Below, one piece after another: positions 26,042 through 35,842 of a stretch of DNA of 64,000 bases (the stretch's first letter is position 1; each line of letters opens with the position of its first letter). Source of the stretch: Lachnospiraceae bacterium (lineage in GTDB: Bacteria; Bacillota; Clostridia; Lachnospirales; Lachnospiraceae); assembly GCA_022768745.1 (NCBI GenBank), contig JALELK010000040.1, positions 1 to 64,000 of the forward strand. Direction: 5' to 3'. A model generated the notes under the pieces. That model saw nothing but the letters and a program-made list of their open reading frames with translations. It was not told the origin of the DNA and did not search any database. A program made the translations under genes and the position numbers.

Positions 26042-26785
26042 ATGTGGAATCGAAGTGCAATCAAGGAAAAAGCGAAGGGACGAATCTCAGTAAACTATTG
26101 GAAAATGGTTGTTGCAGGTCTGGTGGCCGCATTTTTTACAGGCTCCAGCCCATCCTTTAATATTAATTATAACAATAATGAATTTGACAGTTTTGGAGAT
26201 GCCGTTGCCCATAACATTCCGTTTGTTGGGGATGGATTTGACTTTGGTATGTTGATGGGATTAGGAGCTATGCTGGTGGGTGTGGCAATTGTTGTAGCAA
26301 TCGCAGCCATTGCCCTTTCTGTCTTTGTTATCAATCCGTTGTTGGTTGGTACAAAGAGATTCTTCTATATCAACATTTTTAATGTGGCAGAGCTTAGAGA
26401 ACTGGGTACCGGGTTTGAAACCGGATATCGCAACAAGGTAAAGACCATGTTCTTAAAGGATTTGTATACTTTCCTGTGGTCACTTTTATTTATTGTTCCG
26501 GGAATTATCAAGGCATATGAATACCGTATGATTCCGTATATTTTGGCAGAAAATCCGGAAATCAGTACAGAGGAAGCTTTTCGTATGAGCCATGACATGA
26601 TGATGGGAAATAAGTGGGATGCCTTTGTTTTTGACCTTTCTTATATCGGATGGTTTATTCTTTCCGCAATCACCTTTGGCATTGTGGGCATCTTCTACGT
26701 GAACCCATACTATCATCAGGGTTGCGCTATGCTTTATGATGCAATCAAATACGATTGGAATACGAAATCTGAAGTAGAGTTTTAA
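26042..26785 (+). CDS. DUF975 family membrane protein
   Basis: The 247-residue protein opens with the Ile-Lys-Glu-Lys-Ala-Lys segment typical of DUF975 proteins. It has about five hydrophobic stretches (near residues 20-35, 75-105, 143-160, 200-222 and a shorter last one). The family is widespread in Firmicutes and has no assigned function. It is a single-gene unit with its own promoter upstream and a strong terminator downstream. Confidence 0.8.
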   Translation: MWNRSAIKEKAKGRISVNYWKMVVAGLVAAFFTGSSPSFNINYNNNEFDSFGDAVAHNIPFVGDGFDFGMLMGLGAMLVGVAIVVAIAAIALSVFVINPLLVGTKRFFYINIFNVAELRELGTGFETGYRNKVKTMFLKDLYTFLWSLLFIVPGIIKAYEYRMIPYILAENPEISTEEAFRMSHDMMMGNKWDAFVFDLSYIGWFILSAITFGIVGIFYVNPYYHQGCAMLYDAIKYDWNTKSEVEF

Positions 26786-26810
26786 ACCATAATTGGAGAA
26801 TACTTAAGGA

Positions 26811-26855
26811 AAGTGTATGCTGTGGAAGATATCAATTTGGCATACACTTTTTTTA
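26811..26855 (+). terminator. Rho-independent terminator of the DUF975 gene
   Basis: AAGTGTATGC at 26811-26820 pairs with GCATACACTT at 26840-26849 over 10 bp, followed by a run of T residues. It ends 4 nt before palindrome element 2. Confidence 0.85.
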
Positions 26856-26858
26856 TAG

Positions 26859-27374
26859 TAGGCGTTTTTGAAACTCTTAGGGGGAGAGCTGCCGGTCCGG
26901 TCCAGGATTTCCGGCGGCAGGATTTTAGACAGAATTGCTAAATTTGTGAAAGGGCGCATTCCCTTAACGTTTGTGTCCGGGCATCGTTTCGACTGCAAAC
27001 TTACGCTGTACCTCTGTCACAGACACCCTCAGACTTTCTAGTCTGTCTAAGTGGGGTGCTTCACAAATTTTATTGTGCCCGCTCTTGGTTATGTCGCCCA
27101 TCGAAAGTTTCATCTATGCACTATGGTATATGGGCGCAAACACAAACCGCGGGCACGGTATTGTTTATCACCCCACGTAAGGCAGACACGAAACCCTTCG
27201 AAAGGTGTTCTGTGCCCAGAGGTACAGTGTAAGTTCCTGTCGAAACTTGCCCGGACATAAATCATAAGAAAAGGGAATGCGCCTTTTCTTACAAATTTGC
27301 GATTCTGACTAGTGAGTGCCGCCGGAAATCCTGGACCGGACCGGCAACACCCCTGGGAGTTTCAAAAACGCCTA
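26859..27374. repeat. Giant near-palindromic element 2 (516 nt)
   Basis: The outer 18 nt (26859-26876) match the reverse complement of 27357-27374 exactly, and 26891-26919 match 27317-27345 at 29 of 29. Inner perfect pairs include 26953-26965 with 27271-27283 (13), 26974-26983 with 27248-27257 (10), 26986-26993 with 27239-27246 (8) and 27006-27016 with 27217-27227 (11). The tip is a multi-way junction: hairpin 27030-27045, a long arm closed by 27051-27058/27169-27176 with inner stems 27075-27082/27149-27156 and 27096-27101/27130-27135, and a small hairpin near 27193-27206. No credible gene lies inside. The element fills the gap between the terminator and addB and resembles element 1 in plan but not in overall sequence. 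Confidence 0.88.
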
Positions 27375-27401
27375 TTTTTGTTTATGTATAAGGAGAAAAC
27401 T

Positions 27402-30400
27402 ATGTCTTTGCAGTTTATTGTGGGCTCAGCCGGAAGTGGAAAATCCACATACCTTTATCAAAACGTGATAGAGGAAGCCATAAAAAATCCCAAGAAAAAT
27501 TATCTGGTGGTAGTTCCGGAGCAGTTTACTATGCATACCCAGCAGCAGTTGGTGCAGATGCATCCGGCACACAGTATTATGAATATCGATATTCTAAGCT
27601 TTGAGCGTATGGCTTATAGAGTGTTTGATGAGTTGGGAACGGATACATTGGAAGTACTGGAAGAAACCGGAAAGCATCTTCTGCTCAGAAAGATTTCCCA
27701 GGAGAAAAAGGATTCTTTAGAGGTTTTGTCCAAGAACGTGAAAAAGCCGGGATATATTACACAGATAAAATCCTTGATTTCGGAATTTATGCAGTATGAC
27801 ATTTCTCCGGAGACGGTGGAGGAGATGGTGGAGCATCCTGCTATGAGCAAGGCTTTTAAAAAGAAAACAGGGGATATTCTGATTTTGTACCGGGAGTATA
27901 AAAACCGTCTGGAGGGCAGTTATATCACCGGAGAAGAAGTACTTCAAAAGCTGATGGATGTGGCAGAACAGTCCGAAATTTTAAGGGGAGCCTGCGTGGT
28001 ATTTGACGGATTTACCGGATTTACTCCTATTCAAAACCAGTTTTTGCAAATTCTCCTTACCTTAGCGGAAAAAGTGGTGGTTACGGTGACTTGTGATCCG
28101 AGTGAACCTCTGTTTGAAAAGCCTAGGGAAGAAGAACTTTTTGCAATGAGCAAGGAGATGGTTTTTCGCCTTTCCAAAATGGCTCAGTCTGTGGGCGTTG
28201 AACTGGAGGAAACGGTGTATATTGCTTCTGAGGGAAGAGGTCGTTTTTGTCAGGGGGGATATCTGTCTCATCTGGAGAAAAATATTTTTCGACCGGGGGC
28301 GAATGCCTATGAGCCGGAGGATAAAGTACAGGATGAAATTGAGATGGTCAGCCTTGCAAATCCCAGACAGGAGCTGTCCTATGTGGCCTGTGATATAGAA
28401 AATCAGGTGAGGGACAAAGGTCTGCGCTATAGGGATTTTGCGGTGGTATGTGCAGATATGGAATCCTATGCCCATCTGGTGGATGGGATTTTTCAAAAAT
28501 TACACATTCCCTATTTTCTGGATTTGAAATCCCAGGTGTTATTTCAGCCCTTTGTGGAGAGCATCAAGGGTCTTTTTATGGTTGTGGAGGAAAACTATTC
28601 CTACCAGGGAGTCCTGCGGCTTTTAAGAACGGGAATGACAGATTTGTCTGTAGAAGAAATTGATTTGTTGGAAAATTATATCTTAGCGGCAAACATTCGC
28701 GGAAAGAGCGCCTATAGTAATCCTTTTCTATTTATGCCAATGGGTTATACCGGGGATGATATGGTGCGTATAAATGAAATCAGAGAAAAATTTATGGCAC
28801 CTATTCGTTCTTTTAGCGATGCTTTTCCAAGCAAGAGAGGGACAGCGAGAGATATTTCCGTGGCTCTTTATCAGTGGATTTGTCACTATGATATGGAGGC
28901 AAAGCTACAGCGCAAAAAAGAAGAATATGAGGCGAGTCATCAGGAGGCAAAGGCAAAAGAGTATGACCAGATTTATGGTGTGGTCATGGGACTTTTGGAC
29001 AAGTTGGTAAGCATCTTAGGACAAGAAGAGATGACGCTGGATGAATACCGGGAACTATTGTCCACCGGATTTGAATCTCTGGGTATTGGAGTGATTCCAC
29101 CGGAAAATGATGTGGTGATGATAGGAGATATGGAAAGATCCAGACTTTCCGATGTAAAGGTTTTATATTTGGTGGGAGTCAGAGATGGTGCTATTCCTCA
29201 AAATGCCTCCGGGGGAGGAATTCTGTCACAGATGGAGAGACAGCAGTTGAAGGATGCAGATTTTGAATTGGCACCTTCGGATCGGGAAAAAGCTTTTATG
29301 CAGAGGTTTTATCTGTACTTGGTTATGACCAAACCCTCTGATAAATTAGTGGTTACCTACGGCAGAATGGACGGAAGCGGTAAGGCCACCAGGCGTTCCT
29401 ACCTTCTTGGTGTATTGGAACATCTTTTTCCAACTTTAAAGGTGAAGGTCTTGGAACATCTTCCTTTGCAGTGGCAGATGATGACACCGGAGATGGGAGA
29501 GGATTTTCTGGTAAACGGATTGCGGGAATATGCAGAAAGTGGAGTGAAATCAGGAGAGCTGGAAGAATTCTTATGGTGGGAGAAAAAGCACCGGAGTGAG
29601 AATTTGAACCGTTGGTTAAAAGCGGCTTATTTTGAACATAATAAAGAACTTTTATCTCCGGACTCCATATCCTCAGTGTTTGCCGAACATATGACAGAGA
29701 GTGTAAGCCGGTTGGAGCAGTATGCCAAATGTGCCTACGCATATTTTCTCCGCTATGGTTTGGAACTTTTGCCCAGACAGGAGCACAGCTTTGAACAGAT
29801 GGATATGGGAAATCTGTATCACACGGCACTGGAGTATTACTCTGTGGAGCTGCAAAAGAGGAAGGATGTAAACTGGTATACCATTTCAGAGGAGCAGATG
29901 GGAGCTTTGCTCAAAGAGGCTATCCTCCACAGTTATCAGACCATTACAAAGACCCAGGTGTTTTCCCAGGCAAGAGATGCCTATGTTTTGCACCGAATGG
30001 AAATCACCCTGCAACAGACCATCTGGGCACTGACAGAACAGGTGAGAAGGGGAAGCTTTGTTCCCACGGATTTTGAGGTAGATTTCACGGAGGTTGGAGA
30101 TTTGAAAAGTATGAACATCCAGTTAGATGAGATGCATACTATGAAACTCCGGGGGAAAATCGACCGGATTGATTTGTGTAAGGATGATAACAAGGTATAT
30201 GTAAAAATTGTGGATTATAAATCCGGACAGAAAGATTTAGATTTCAATCAGCTTTACAATGGTTTGCAGGTGCAATTGGTACTCTACCTCAACGCCACCA
30301 TGGAGGGACTGAAGAAGAAGTATCCGGACCGGGAGATTGAACCGGGGGCAATGTTTTATTATCACATTCACAGACCTCTGGTGGGAATGGATACTGTGGA

Positions 30401-30893
30401 AAAGTCCTCCAGAGAGGATGCAATTTTAAAGTCACTTAAGATGAAGGGAGTGTTAAACCGGGATCCGCAAATCGTTGAGGCTATGGACCACGGACTCAGC
30501 GGAAAGTCCAATGTGATTCCAGTGGGAGTAAAAAAAGACGGCAGTCTGGATGCCACATCCAGTGTAGTTTCAAAAGAGGATTTTTCTCTTATGGAACAGT
30601 ATGTGGATATGTTACTTGAGAAAACCGGACATGCCATTTTAAGGGGAGAAATAGACTGCAACCCCTATAAAATGGGTGCAGAAAACGGATGTGAGTATTG
30701 CGATTATCAGGGCATCTGTGGCTTTGATGTAAAGATTCCGGGATATGAATACAGAGCCTGCAAAGACGGAATGGAGAGAGAAGAGGCTCTTTCACAAATG
30801 GAGCAGGAGTTAGCAATTTATCACGGAAAAAACAGGGAGAAAGGAGGAAAAATCAATGCCGAACTGGACCAGGGAACAGAGACAGGTCATTGA
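27402..30893 (+). CDS. addB: ATP-dependent helicase/nuclease subunit B
   Basis: AddB works with AddA as the Gram-positive counterpart of RecBCD in double-strand-break repair. The start is the ATG at 27402 with AAGGAG 6 nt upstream; the frame is open further upstream inside element 2, but that part has no homology. The 1163-residue product has Walker A (Gly-Ser-Ala-Gly-Ser-Gly-Lys-Ser) at residues 7-14 and a C-terminal nuclease domain with Asp-Tyr-Lys. Its iron-sulfur cysteines are a single Cys in the Tyr-Ala-Lys-Cys segment near residue 777 and the CX2CX5C group close to the C-terminus. addA begins inside its last 38 nt. Confidence 0.95.
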   Translation: MSLQFIVGSAGSGKSTYLYQNVIEEAIKNPKKNYLVVVPEQFTMHTQQQLVQMHPAHSIMNIDILSFERMAYRVFDELGTDTLEVLEETGKHLLLRKISQEKKDSLEVLSKNVKKPGYITQIKSLISEFMQYDISPETVEEMVEHPAMSKAFKKKTGDILILYREYKNRLEGSYITGEEVLQKLMDVAEQSEILRGACVVFDGFTGFTPIQNQFLQILLTLAEKVVVTVTCDPSEPLFEKPREEELFAMSKEMVFRLSKMAQSVGVELEETVYIASEGRGRFCQGGYLSHLEKNIFRPGANAYEPEDKVQDEIEMVSLANPRQELSYVACDIENQVRDKGLRYRDFAVVCADMESYAHLVDGIFQKLHIPYFLDLKSQVLFQPFVESIKGLFMVVEENYSYQGVLRLLRTGMTDLSVEEIDLLENYILAANIRGKSAYSNPFLFMPMGYTGDDMVRINEIREKFMAPIRSFSDAFPSKRGTARDISVALYQWICHYDMEAKLQRKKEEYEASHQEAKAKEYDQIYGVVMGLLDKLVSILGQEEMTLDEYRELLSTGFESLGIGVIPPENDVVMIGDMERSRLSDVKVLYLVGVRDGAIPQNASGGGILSQMERQQLKDADFELAPSDREKAFMQRFYLYLVMTKPSDKLVVTYGRMDGSGKATRRSYLLGVLEHLFPTLKVKVLEHLPLQWQMMTPEMGEDFLVNGLREYAESGVKSGELEEFLWWEKKHRSENLNRWLKAAYFEHNKELLSPDSISSVFAEHMTESVSRLEQYAKCAYAYFLRYGLELLPRQEHSFEQMDMGNLYHTALEYYSVELQKRKDVNWYTISEEQMGALLKEAILHSYQTITKTQVFSQARDAYVLHRMEITLQQTIWALTEQVRRGSFVPTDFEVDFTEVGDLKSMNIQLDEMHTMKLRGKIDRIDLCKDDNKVYVKIVDYKSGQKDLDFNQLYNGLQVQLVLYLNATMEGLKKKYPDREIEPGAMFYYHIHRPLVGMDTVEKSSREDAILKSLKMKGVLNRDPQIVEAMDHGLSGKSNVIPVGVKKDGSLDATSSVVSKEDFSLMEQYVDMLLEKTGHAILRGEIDCNPYKMGAENGCEYCDYQGICGFDVKIPGYEYRACKDGMEREEALSQMEQELAIYHGKNREKGGKINAELDQGTETGH

Positions 30894-33800
30894 TACCAGA
30901 GATAAAAATATGCTGGTTTCTGCCGCAGCAGGCTCAGGAAAAACAGCTGTTTTGGTAGAGAGAATTGTTCAGAGAGTTCTGGATAAGGACCACCCGGTGG
31001 ACATTGATAAAATCTTGGTGGTGACTTTTACCAGAGCTGCGGCAGCAGAGATGCGGGAGCGTGTTTTGGATGCCATTAACAGGGAATTGGAAAAGTCTCC
31101 TTCCAATCCCCACCTGTTGAGACAGTCCACTTTGGTGCACAATGCTTTTATCACCACCATTGACAGTTTTTGCAACTATGTGGTGAGAAATTATTTTTAC
31201 CGAATTGATGTGGATCCGGGATTCCGTATCGGTGATGAAGGGGAGATGAAATTGATGCGTGCCGGTGTGCTGGAGAACCTTATGGAGGAACAGTACCAAC
31301 AGGCAAAGGGAGAAAAGGATTCAGCTTTTTTAGACTTGATTGATGCCTATGGCAAAGGGGTATCCGATAGTGCTGTGGCAGATATGATTCTCACAGTGTA
31401 TGAAAAGTCCCAGAGTTATCCCTGGCCTGAAAAATGGCTGAGACAGTTGGGAGAACCTTATCAGGTTTCTGCGGTAGCAGATGTGGAAAACAGCCCTTGG
31501 TTTACATGGATTATGGGGGTAATCAGAAACACAGTGGAGGAAGCCTGTGAGGAGACCAAGTATTTGCTTGAGATATGCAATCAGCCTCAGGGACCACAGT
31601 GTTATGCTGCCGGTTTACAAAGGGACATTCAGATGTATGAGGACCTTCTGGTGTTTGAGGACGATACCAGATTTTATCAGGCATTAAGAGAGTGTAAATA
31701 CGGAGCCATAGGAAGAAAGCCCGCCTCCTTTACCGGAGATGAGGAGTTGCTTACTGCAGTTAAAAGTAAAAGAGATGAAATCAAAAAGCAAATTGATAAA
31801 ATCAAAACCGATTATTGCAGGGGAACGCTGGAGGAAGTGGTAGAGCAGATGCAGACCCAGAAACCCTTTGTGGAAGAAATTATCCGGTTGACCACAGAAT
31901 TTTCCCACGCCTTTGCAAAGCAAAAGAGAAAGAAAAATGTCTTGGATTTTAATGATGTGGAACATTTTGCACTTCAAATCTTAAGGGATGAAAAAAGCGG
32001 CGAGAGAACGGAAACCGCCGCAGAATTTGCAAGTCGGTTTGCGGAGATTATGATTGATGAATATCAGGACAGCAACTATATTCAGGAGGAAATCTTAACG
32101 GCTGTGTCTATGGAGGAAACCGGCAGACATAATATGTTTATGGTGGGGGATGTAAAGCAGAGCATTTATAGCTTCCGACAGGCCTGCCCTGAGATTTTTA
32201 TGGACAAATATCAGCGGTTTAAGGAGGGCGAAGAGGGTTGTATTGTCATTGATTTACAGAAGAACTTCCGTAGCCGGCCTCAGGTTTTAGAGTTTGCCAA
32301 TGATGTGTTTTATCCCCTGATGCACAAGGATTTAGGAGGCGTGGAGTATAATGATGCCGCGGCTTTGTATCCCGGTGCATCCTATCCGGGACAGGAGGAA
32401 ATGTTTGCAGGAGAGATAGTGGCAGCTGAGGTGGACAAGGAGTTGGCAGAACTTTGGCAGTTGGAAAATAAAACTGCCTATGAGGCCAAGGTGACTGCGG
32501 ATAAAATCAATGAGTTCAGAGAAAAATTGTTTGTGACGGACAAGGCCACCGGAGAGTTGAGACGTATGCGCTATTCAGATGTGGTGATTTTAATGCGAAG
32601 TCCAAACAAGCTGGCAGATGATATGATTGCCGTGCTGGAAGAAAACGGAATACCTGCATTTGCAGAGAGTAAAACCGGATATTTTGATACCACTGAAGTA
32701 CGCACGGTTTTAAATCTTTTGCGGGTAGTGGATAATCCGTATCAGGATATTCCTCTTGCGGCGGTGTTGCACTCGCCTATGTTTGGTTTTTCCAATGATG
32801 ATTTTGTAACCATACATCAAAAGAAGAAACCTTTGATAGAGTCGCTCAGGGAATATGCCGCAGAACATCCGGATTCAGAGGTCAAGAAGTTTTGTGATTT
32901 TTTAGATGAGAAGAGAAAACTGGTCAGTGAACTGCCTATTCACAGACTGATTGAACTTTTACTGGAGGATACGGGATATCTCTCCTATGTGACAGCCATG
33001 CCAAGAGGGGCCAATCGCCGGGCAAATCTCCAGAAACTTATGGATGAAGCAGTGGCGTATGAGAGTACCAGTTATCAGGGATTGTTTCATTTTGTCAACT
33101 ACATTGAACAGTTGAAAAAGTATGATGTGGAGATGGGTGAGGCGGTATTAATCGGTGAAAATGACGATGCCGTATCCATTATGAGTATTCACAAGAGTAA
33201 GGGTTTGGAATTCCCGGTGGTGATTCTGGCAGGAACCGGCAGACAATTTAATGATATGGACACCAGAGGCAGTATGATTTTGCACTCTGCCATGGGCATG
33301 GGACTGGATTTGATTGATGCCAAAAATCAGGTAAAGGAGACAACCCTTTACAAGAAAACCGTGGCAAGGGCCATGAAGTGGGATATGTATGGTGAGGAGA
33401 TGCGTATCCTTTATGTGGCAATGACCAGAGCAAAAGAAAAAATGGTGGTGCTTGGGGTCCTTCCTCAGATGGAAGAAAAACTGGAAAAATGGAGAGAGGT
33501 TTCCTATCCCCTTTCCATAGGCGCAAGGGAAGGGGCAAAGAATTATCTGGAATGGGTGGTTCGTGCCACGGAAAAAAAGAGAAATCTTTATCCCATTACC
33601 TTGGTTAGTCCGGAGTCTATGGTGGCAAATGACCTCAGGGAGCAGTTGAAAAGACAGTGGGGCAGAGAGGAATTGCTTCAGTCGGTGGAGCAGATGCCTG
33701 CTCAGACAAAAAAAGAGGTAGAAGAAAAACTTGGCTTTGTATATCCCTTTGCAGACAGAGGAAGGTACAAAAATAAGTATTCCGTCTCAGAGATTAAACA

Positions 33801-34434
33801 CCGGTCTATGGAGGAGTTGTTTACGGAGAAGACAGCGGAACAACCGGAGTTTTTACAGCAGAAGGAAACCTCTGTGATTCCGCAGTTTATGATGGAGGAA
33901 ACAGTCGCGGAGGAAAACTTAGGGGCTCTTCGGGGAACGGCAATGCATCGCTTTATGGAGTGCTTTGATTTTACGGGAGAACTGGACGCAAAATCTGTTT
34001 TCCACCAGGAGCAGAAGATGACTTCGGAGGGACGACTTTCATCAAAAGAGCAGGAATTGCTGTCAAGGGATAAGTTGCAGAACTTCTTTTTGACGGACTT
34101 GGCAGTGAGGATGCAGCAGGCGGCAAGAGGTGGCGAATTGTACAAAGAAAAGCCTTTTGTGATGCAGGCTAATCCTTCAGAACTTTTCACGGATGCAAAA
34201 AAGGATGAGGAAAGTGTTTTGATTCAGGGAATTATCGATGCCTTTTTTGTGGAGGAGGGGCAGATTGTTCTTTTGGATTATAAAACCGACCGGGTGCAGA
34301 CCAAAGAGGAGCTGGTGGACCGCTACCGGATACAGTTGCAGTTGTATGCAAAGGCATTACAGAGAACTCTTGGTATGCCGGTGAAAGAGATATATATTTA
34401 TTCTTTTCATCTGAATGAAACAATTTTGGTATAG
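30856..34434 (+). CDS. addA: ATP-dependent helicase/nuclease subunit A
   Basis: AddA is the UvrD-like motor and nuclease subunit. Walker A (Ala-Ala-Ala-Gly-Ser-Gly-Lys-Thr) is near residue 22, the Asp-Glu-Tyr-Gln-Asp Walker B near 400, and the C-terminal RecB-type nuclease motif Asp-Tyr-Lys-Thr-Asp near 1143. The 1192 residues are typical. The start overlaps addB and has an AAAGGAGG site, so both subunits are made from one message. Confidence 0.96.
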   Translation: MPNWTREQRQVIDTRDKNMLVSAAAGSGKTAVLVERIVQRVLDKDHPVDIDKILVVTFTRAAAAEMRERVLDAINRELEKSPSNPHLLRQSTLVHNAFITTIDSFCNYVVRNYFYRIDVDPGFRIGDEGEMKLMRAGVLENLMEEQYQQAKGEKDSAFLDLIDAYGKGVSDSAVADMILTVYEKSQSYPWPEKWLRQLGEPYQVSAVADVENSPWFTWIMGVIRNTVEEACEETKYLLEICNQPQGPQCYAAGLQRDIQMYEDLLVFEDDTRFYQALRECKYGAIGRKPASFTGDEELLTAVKSKRDEIKKQIDKIKTDYCRGTLEEVVEQMQTQKPFVEEIIRLTTEFSHAFAKQKRKKNVLDFNDVEHFALQILRDEKSGERTETAAEFASRFAEIMIDEYQDSNYIQEEILTAVSMEETGRHNMFMVGDVKQSIYSFRQACPEIFMDKYQRFKEGEEGCIVIDLQKNFRSRPQVLEFANDVFYPLMHKDLGGVEYNDAAALYPGASYPGQEEMFAGEIVAAEVDKELAELWQLENKTAYEAKVTADKINEFREKLFVTDKATGELRRMRYSDVVILMRSPNKLADDMIAVLEENGIPAFAESKTGYFDTTEVRTVLNLLRVVDNPYQDIPLAAVLHSPMFGFSNDDFVTIHQKKKPLIESLREYAAEHPDSEVKKFCDFLDEKRKLVSELPIHRLIELLLEDTGYLSYVTAMPRGANRRANLQKLMDEAVAYESTSYQGLFHFVNYIEQLKKYDVEMGEAVLIGENDDAVSIMSIHKSKGLEFPVVILAGTGRQFNDMDTRGSMILHSAMGMGLDLIDAKNQVKETTLYKKTVARAMKWDMYGEEMRILYVAMTRAKEKMVVLGVLPQMEEKLEKWREVSYPLSIGAREGAKNYLEWVVRATEKKRNLYPITLVSPESMVANDLREQLKRQWGREELLQSVEQMPAQTKKEVEEKLGFVYPFADRGRYKNKYSVSEIKHRSMEELFTEKTAEQPEFLQQKETSVIPQFMMEETVAEENLGALRGTAMHRFMECFDFTGELDAKSVFHQEQKMTSEGRLSSKEQELLSRDKLQNFFLTDLAVRMQQAARGGELYKEKPFVMQANPSELFTDAKKDEESVLIQGIIDAFFVEEGQIVLLDYKTDRVQTKEELVDRYRIQLQLYAKALQRTLGMPVKEIYIYSFHLNETILV

Positions 34435-34437
34435 ATA

Positions 34438-34466
34438 TTGCATTGCTTGGAAATTCTTTATATACT
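34438..34466 (+). promoter_or_regulatory. Probable promoter for the small acidic gene and the lipoprotein
   Basis: TTGCAT at 34438-34443 and TATACT at 34461-34466 have a 17-nt spacer, just after addA and 35 nt before the next start. Confidence 0.65.
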
Positions 34467-34501
34467 ATAACTTGCTTTTAGAAATTTAGGAGGTCATTGA
34501 A

Positions 34502-34768
34502 ATGAGTAGTTATGAGTATGATGAGGCCTGTGTAGAGGCTTTCCTTGAAAATCAGTTGCAGTTACTGCCGGAGAAAGTGGCAGGGACATACGAGGAAGCT
34601 GAGGACTTTTTGGAGAGTTGTATGGCTATCGTCTGTGAAAATAAAAAGGAAGTGTTGGAATATCTGGAAGAGGAAATGGATATTGTAGGCATGGATGAAG
34701 AAGAGGTCCTTCAGGCGGAAGAGGTTTTTGACATCGGCGATGGACGTTATCTGGTGGTAGAAGGATAG
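34502..34768 (+). CDS. Small acidic conserved protein of unknown function
   Basis: The 88-residue protein is strongly acidic, with more than a quarter Asp and Glu, and is predicted helical with a short C-terminal beta segment. From memory, similar proteins occur in Lachnospiraceae, sometimes labelled glyoxalase, but it is far too short for a glyoxalase fold and shows no metal-ligand pattern. The start has a TAGGAGGTC site 8 nt upstream. It ends 3 nt before the lipoprotein gene and shares its promoter. Confidence 0.75.
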   Translation: MSSYEYDEACVEAFLENQLQLLPEKVAGTYEEAEDFLESCMAIVCENKKEVLEYLEEEMDIVGMDEEEVLQAEEVFDIGDGRYLVVEG

Positions 34769-34771
34769 AAT

Positions 34772-35767
34772 ATGAAATTAATTAAGAAAAATAAAGTGAG
34801 AATTCTCAGTCTTTGTCTGCTGATTACCCTGTTGTTTACCGGTTGTTCCATCGGTGACAGACAGGTGTATTTTGCATCAAAAAGCGGTATGGGAAATGTA
34901 TTTAAGATTGGGGACTTTGCGTGCTCTGAGGATGAGGCAAAGGTCTATCTTGCCAATTACAAAAATCTTTATGGCAAGTTATACGGCACAGATCTTTGGA
35001 ATGAAAAGTACGATACCAATCAGATGGGGGAGAGCATAAAGGATGCGGTCATCAGCCATCTGACAAAGGTGTATGCTCTGAATGTATATGCCCAGGAAAA
35101 TGACATCACTCTTACAGAAGCAGAGGAAGATGGAGTGGCAAGTGCCGCAAAAAAATACTACGATTCTCTCAATAAAATTGAGCGCCATTATACAGGGGCA
35201 TCCCAGAAGGAAATCAAGGAAATGTATCATAAGTATGCTTTGGCAGAAAAAGTATATGTGCAATTGATGAACAATGTGGATGAGAATGTCAGTGAGGATG
35301 AGGCAAGGGTGATGGATGCCTATGTCCTTTATGTAAAAGAGGAAAAACTGGCAAAGAAGCTTAACACCAAAATCAAGAATGGTGCCACCTTTGAGAGATT
35401 GGCAAGCACCTATAACGAAGGGGAATCCACCAGGGTTACCTTTGGGCGAAATACCTACGATTCAGCAATCGAAGATGTGGTATTCCAGTTGGATAATGAT
35501 GAAGTCTCTGACATGATTCAGACGAAGGATGGCTATTATTTCTTTGAATGTATCAACAAGTACAATGAAAAGCTATCCGAGGAGAACAAGGCTAACATTG
35601 TAGAACAGCGACAAAAACAGGCTATGGACGATGTGATATCCCAGGTGGAAAAGGAATATTATTCTGATTTTAACCAAAAGAAATGGGACAAGGTAGAGGT
35701 GTCCGATAGTGCAGATGTAACAACAAACAGCTTCTTTTCCACTTTAGATTCATTCATATCATACTAG
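34772..35767 (+). CDS. PpiC-type peptidyl-prolyl isomerase lipoprotein
   Basis: The 331-residue protein has a lipoprotein signal: basic N-terminus, hydrophobic core, and lipobox Leu-Phe-Thr-Gly-Cys with Cys25 as the lipidated residue. A helical SurA/PrsA-like chaperone region (about residues 45-180) follows, then a parvulin/PpiC-like domain (about 185-275), with the Ala-Thr-Phe-Glu-Arg-Leu-Ala segment typical of the family. It is probably a PrsA-like foldase for secreted proteins on the outer face of the membrane. The parvulin domain is divergent, so catalytic activity is not assured. Confidence 0.75.
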   Translation: MKLIKKNKVRILSLCLLITLLFTGCSIGDRQVYFASKSGMGNVFKIGDFACSEDEAKVYLANYKNLYGKLYGTDLWNEKYDTNQMGESIKDAVISHLTKVYALNVYAQENDITLTEAEEDGVASAAKKYYDSLNKIERHYTGASQKEIKEMYHKYALAEKVYVQLMNNVDENVSEDEARVMDAYVLYVKEEKLAKKLNTKIKNGATFERLASTYNEGESTRVTFGRNTYDSAIEDVVFQLDNDEVSDMIQTKDGYYFFECINKYNEKLSEENKANIVEQRQKQAMDDVISQVEKEYYSDFNQKKWDKVEVSDSADVTTNSFFSTLDSFISY

Positions 35768-35793
35768 ATTTTTACAAATGGATTGTATATAAT
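35765..35793 (+). promoter_or_regulatory. Possible promoter of the DUF6465 gene
   Basis: A perfect TATAAT is at 35788-35793, but the -35 candidate TAGATT at 35765-35770 (17-nt spacer) is weak. Confidence 0.4.
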
Positions 35794-35842
35794 TAAGAAC
35801 ATAGAAACTTATGAAACTTAATTGTAAAAAGGAGCTAGGGTT

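Noticed and set aside
26971-27260. Two overlapping short plus-strand frames inside element 2
   Set aside because: They overlap each other in different frames within the hairpin, have no ribosome binding site, and show no homology.
12093-27374. Giant hairpins as group II introns or retrons
   Set aside because: No reverse transcriptase gene is present, and I see no domain V-like or msr/msd-like core; the rod-plus-branched-tip plan does not match either class.
33702-34190. A 162-codon minus-strand frame opposite addA
   Set aside because: It lies within the addA coding region, whose nuclease domain is clear on the plus strand.
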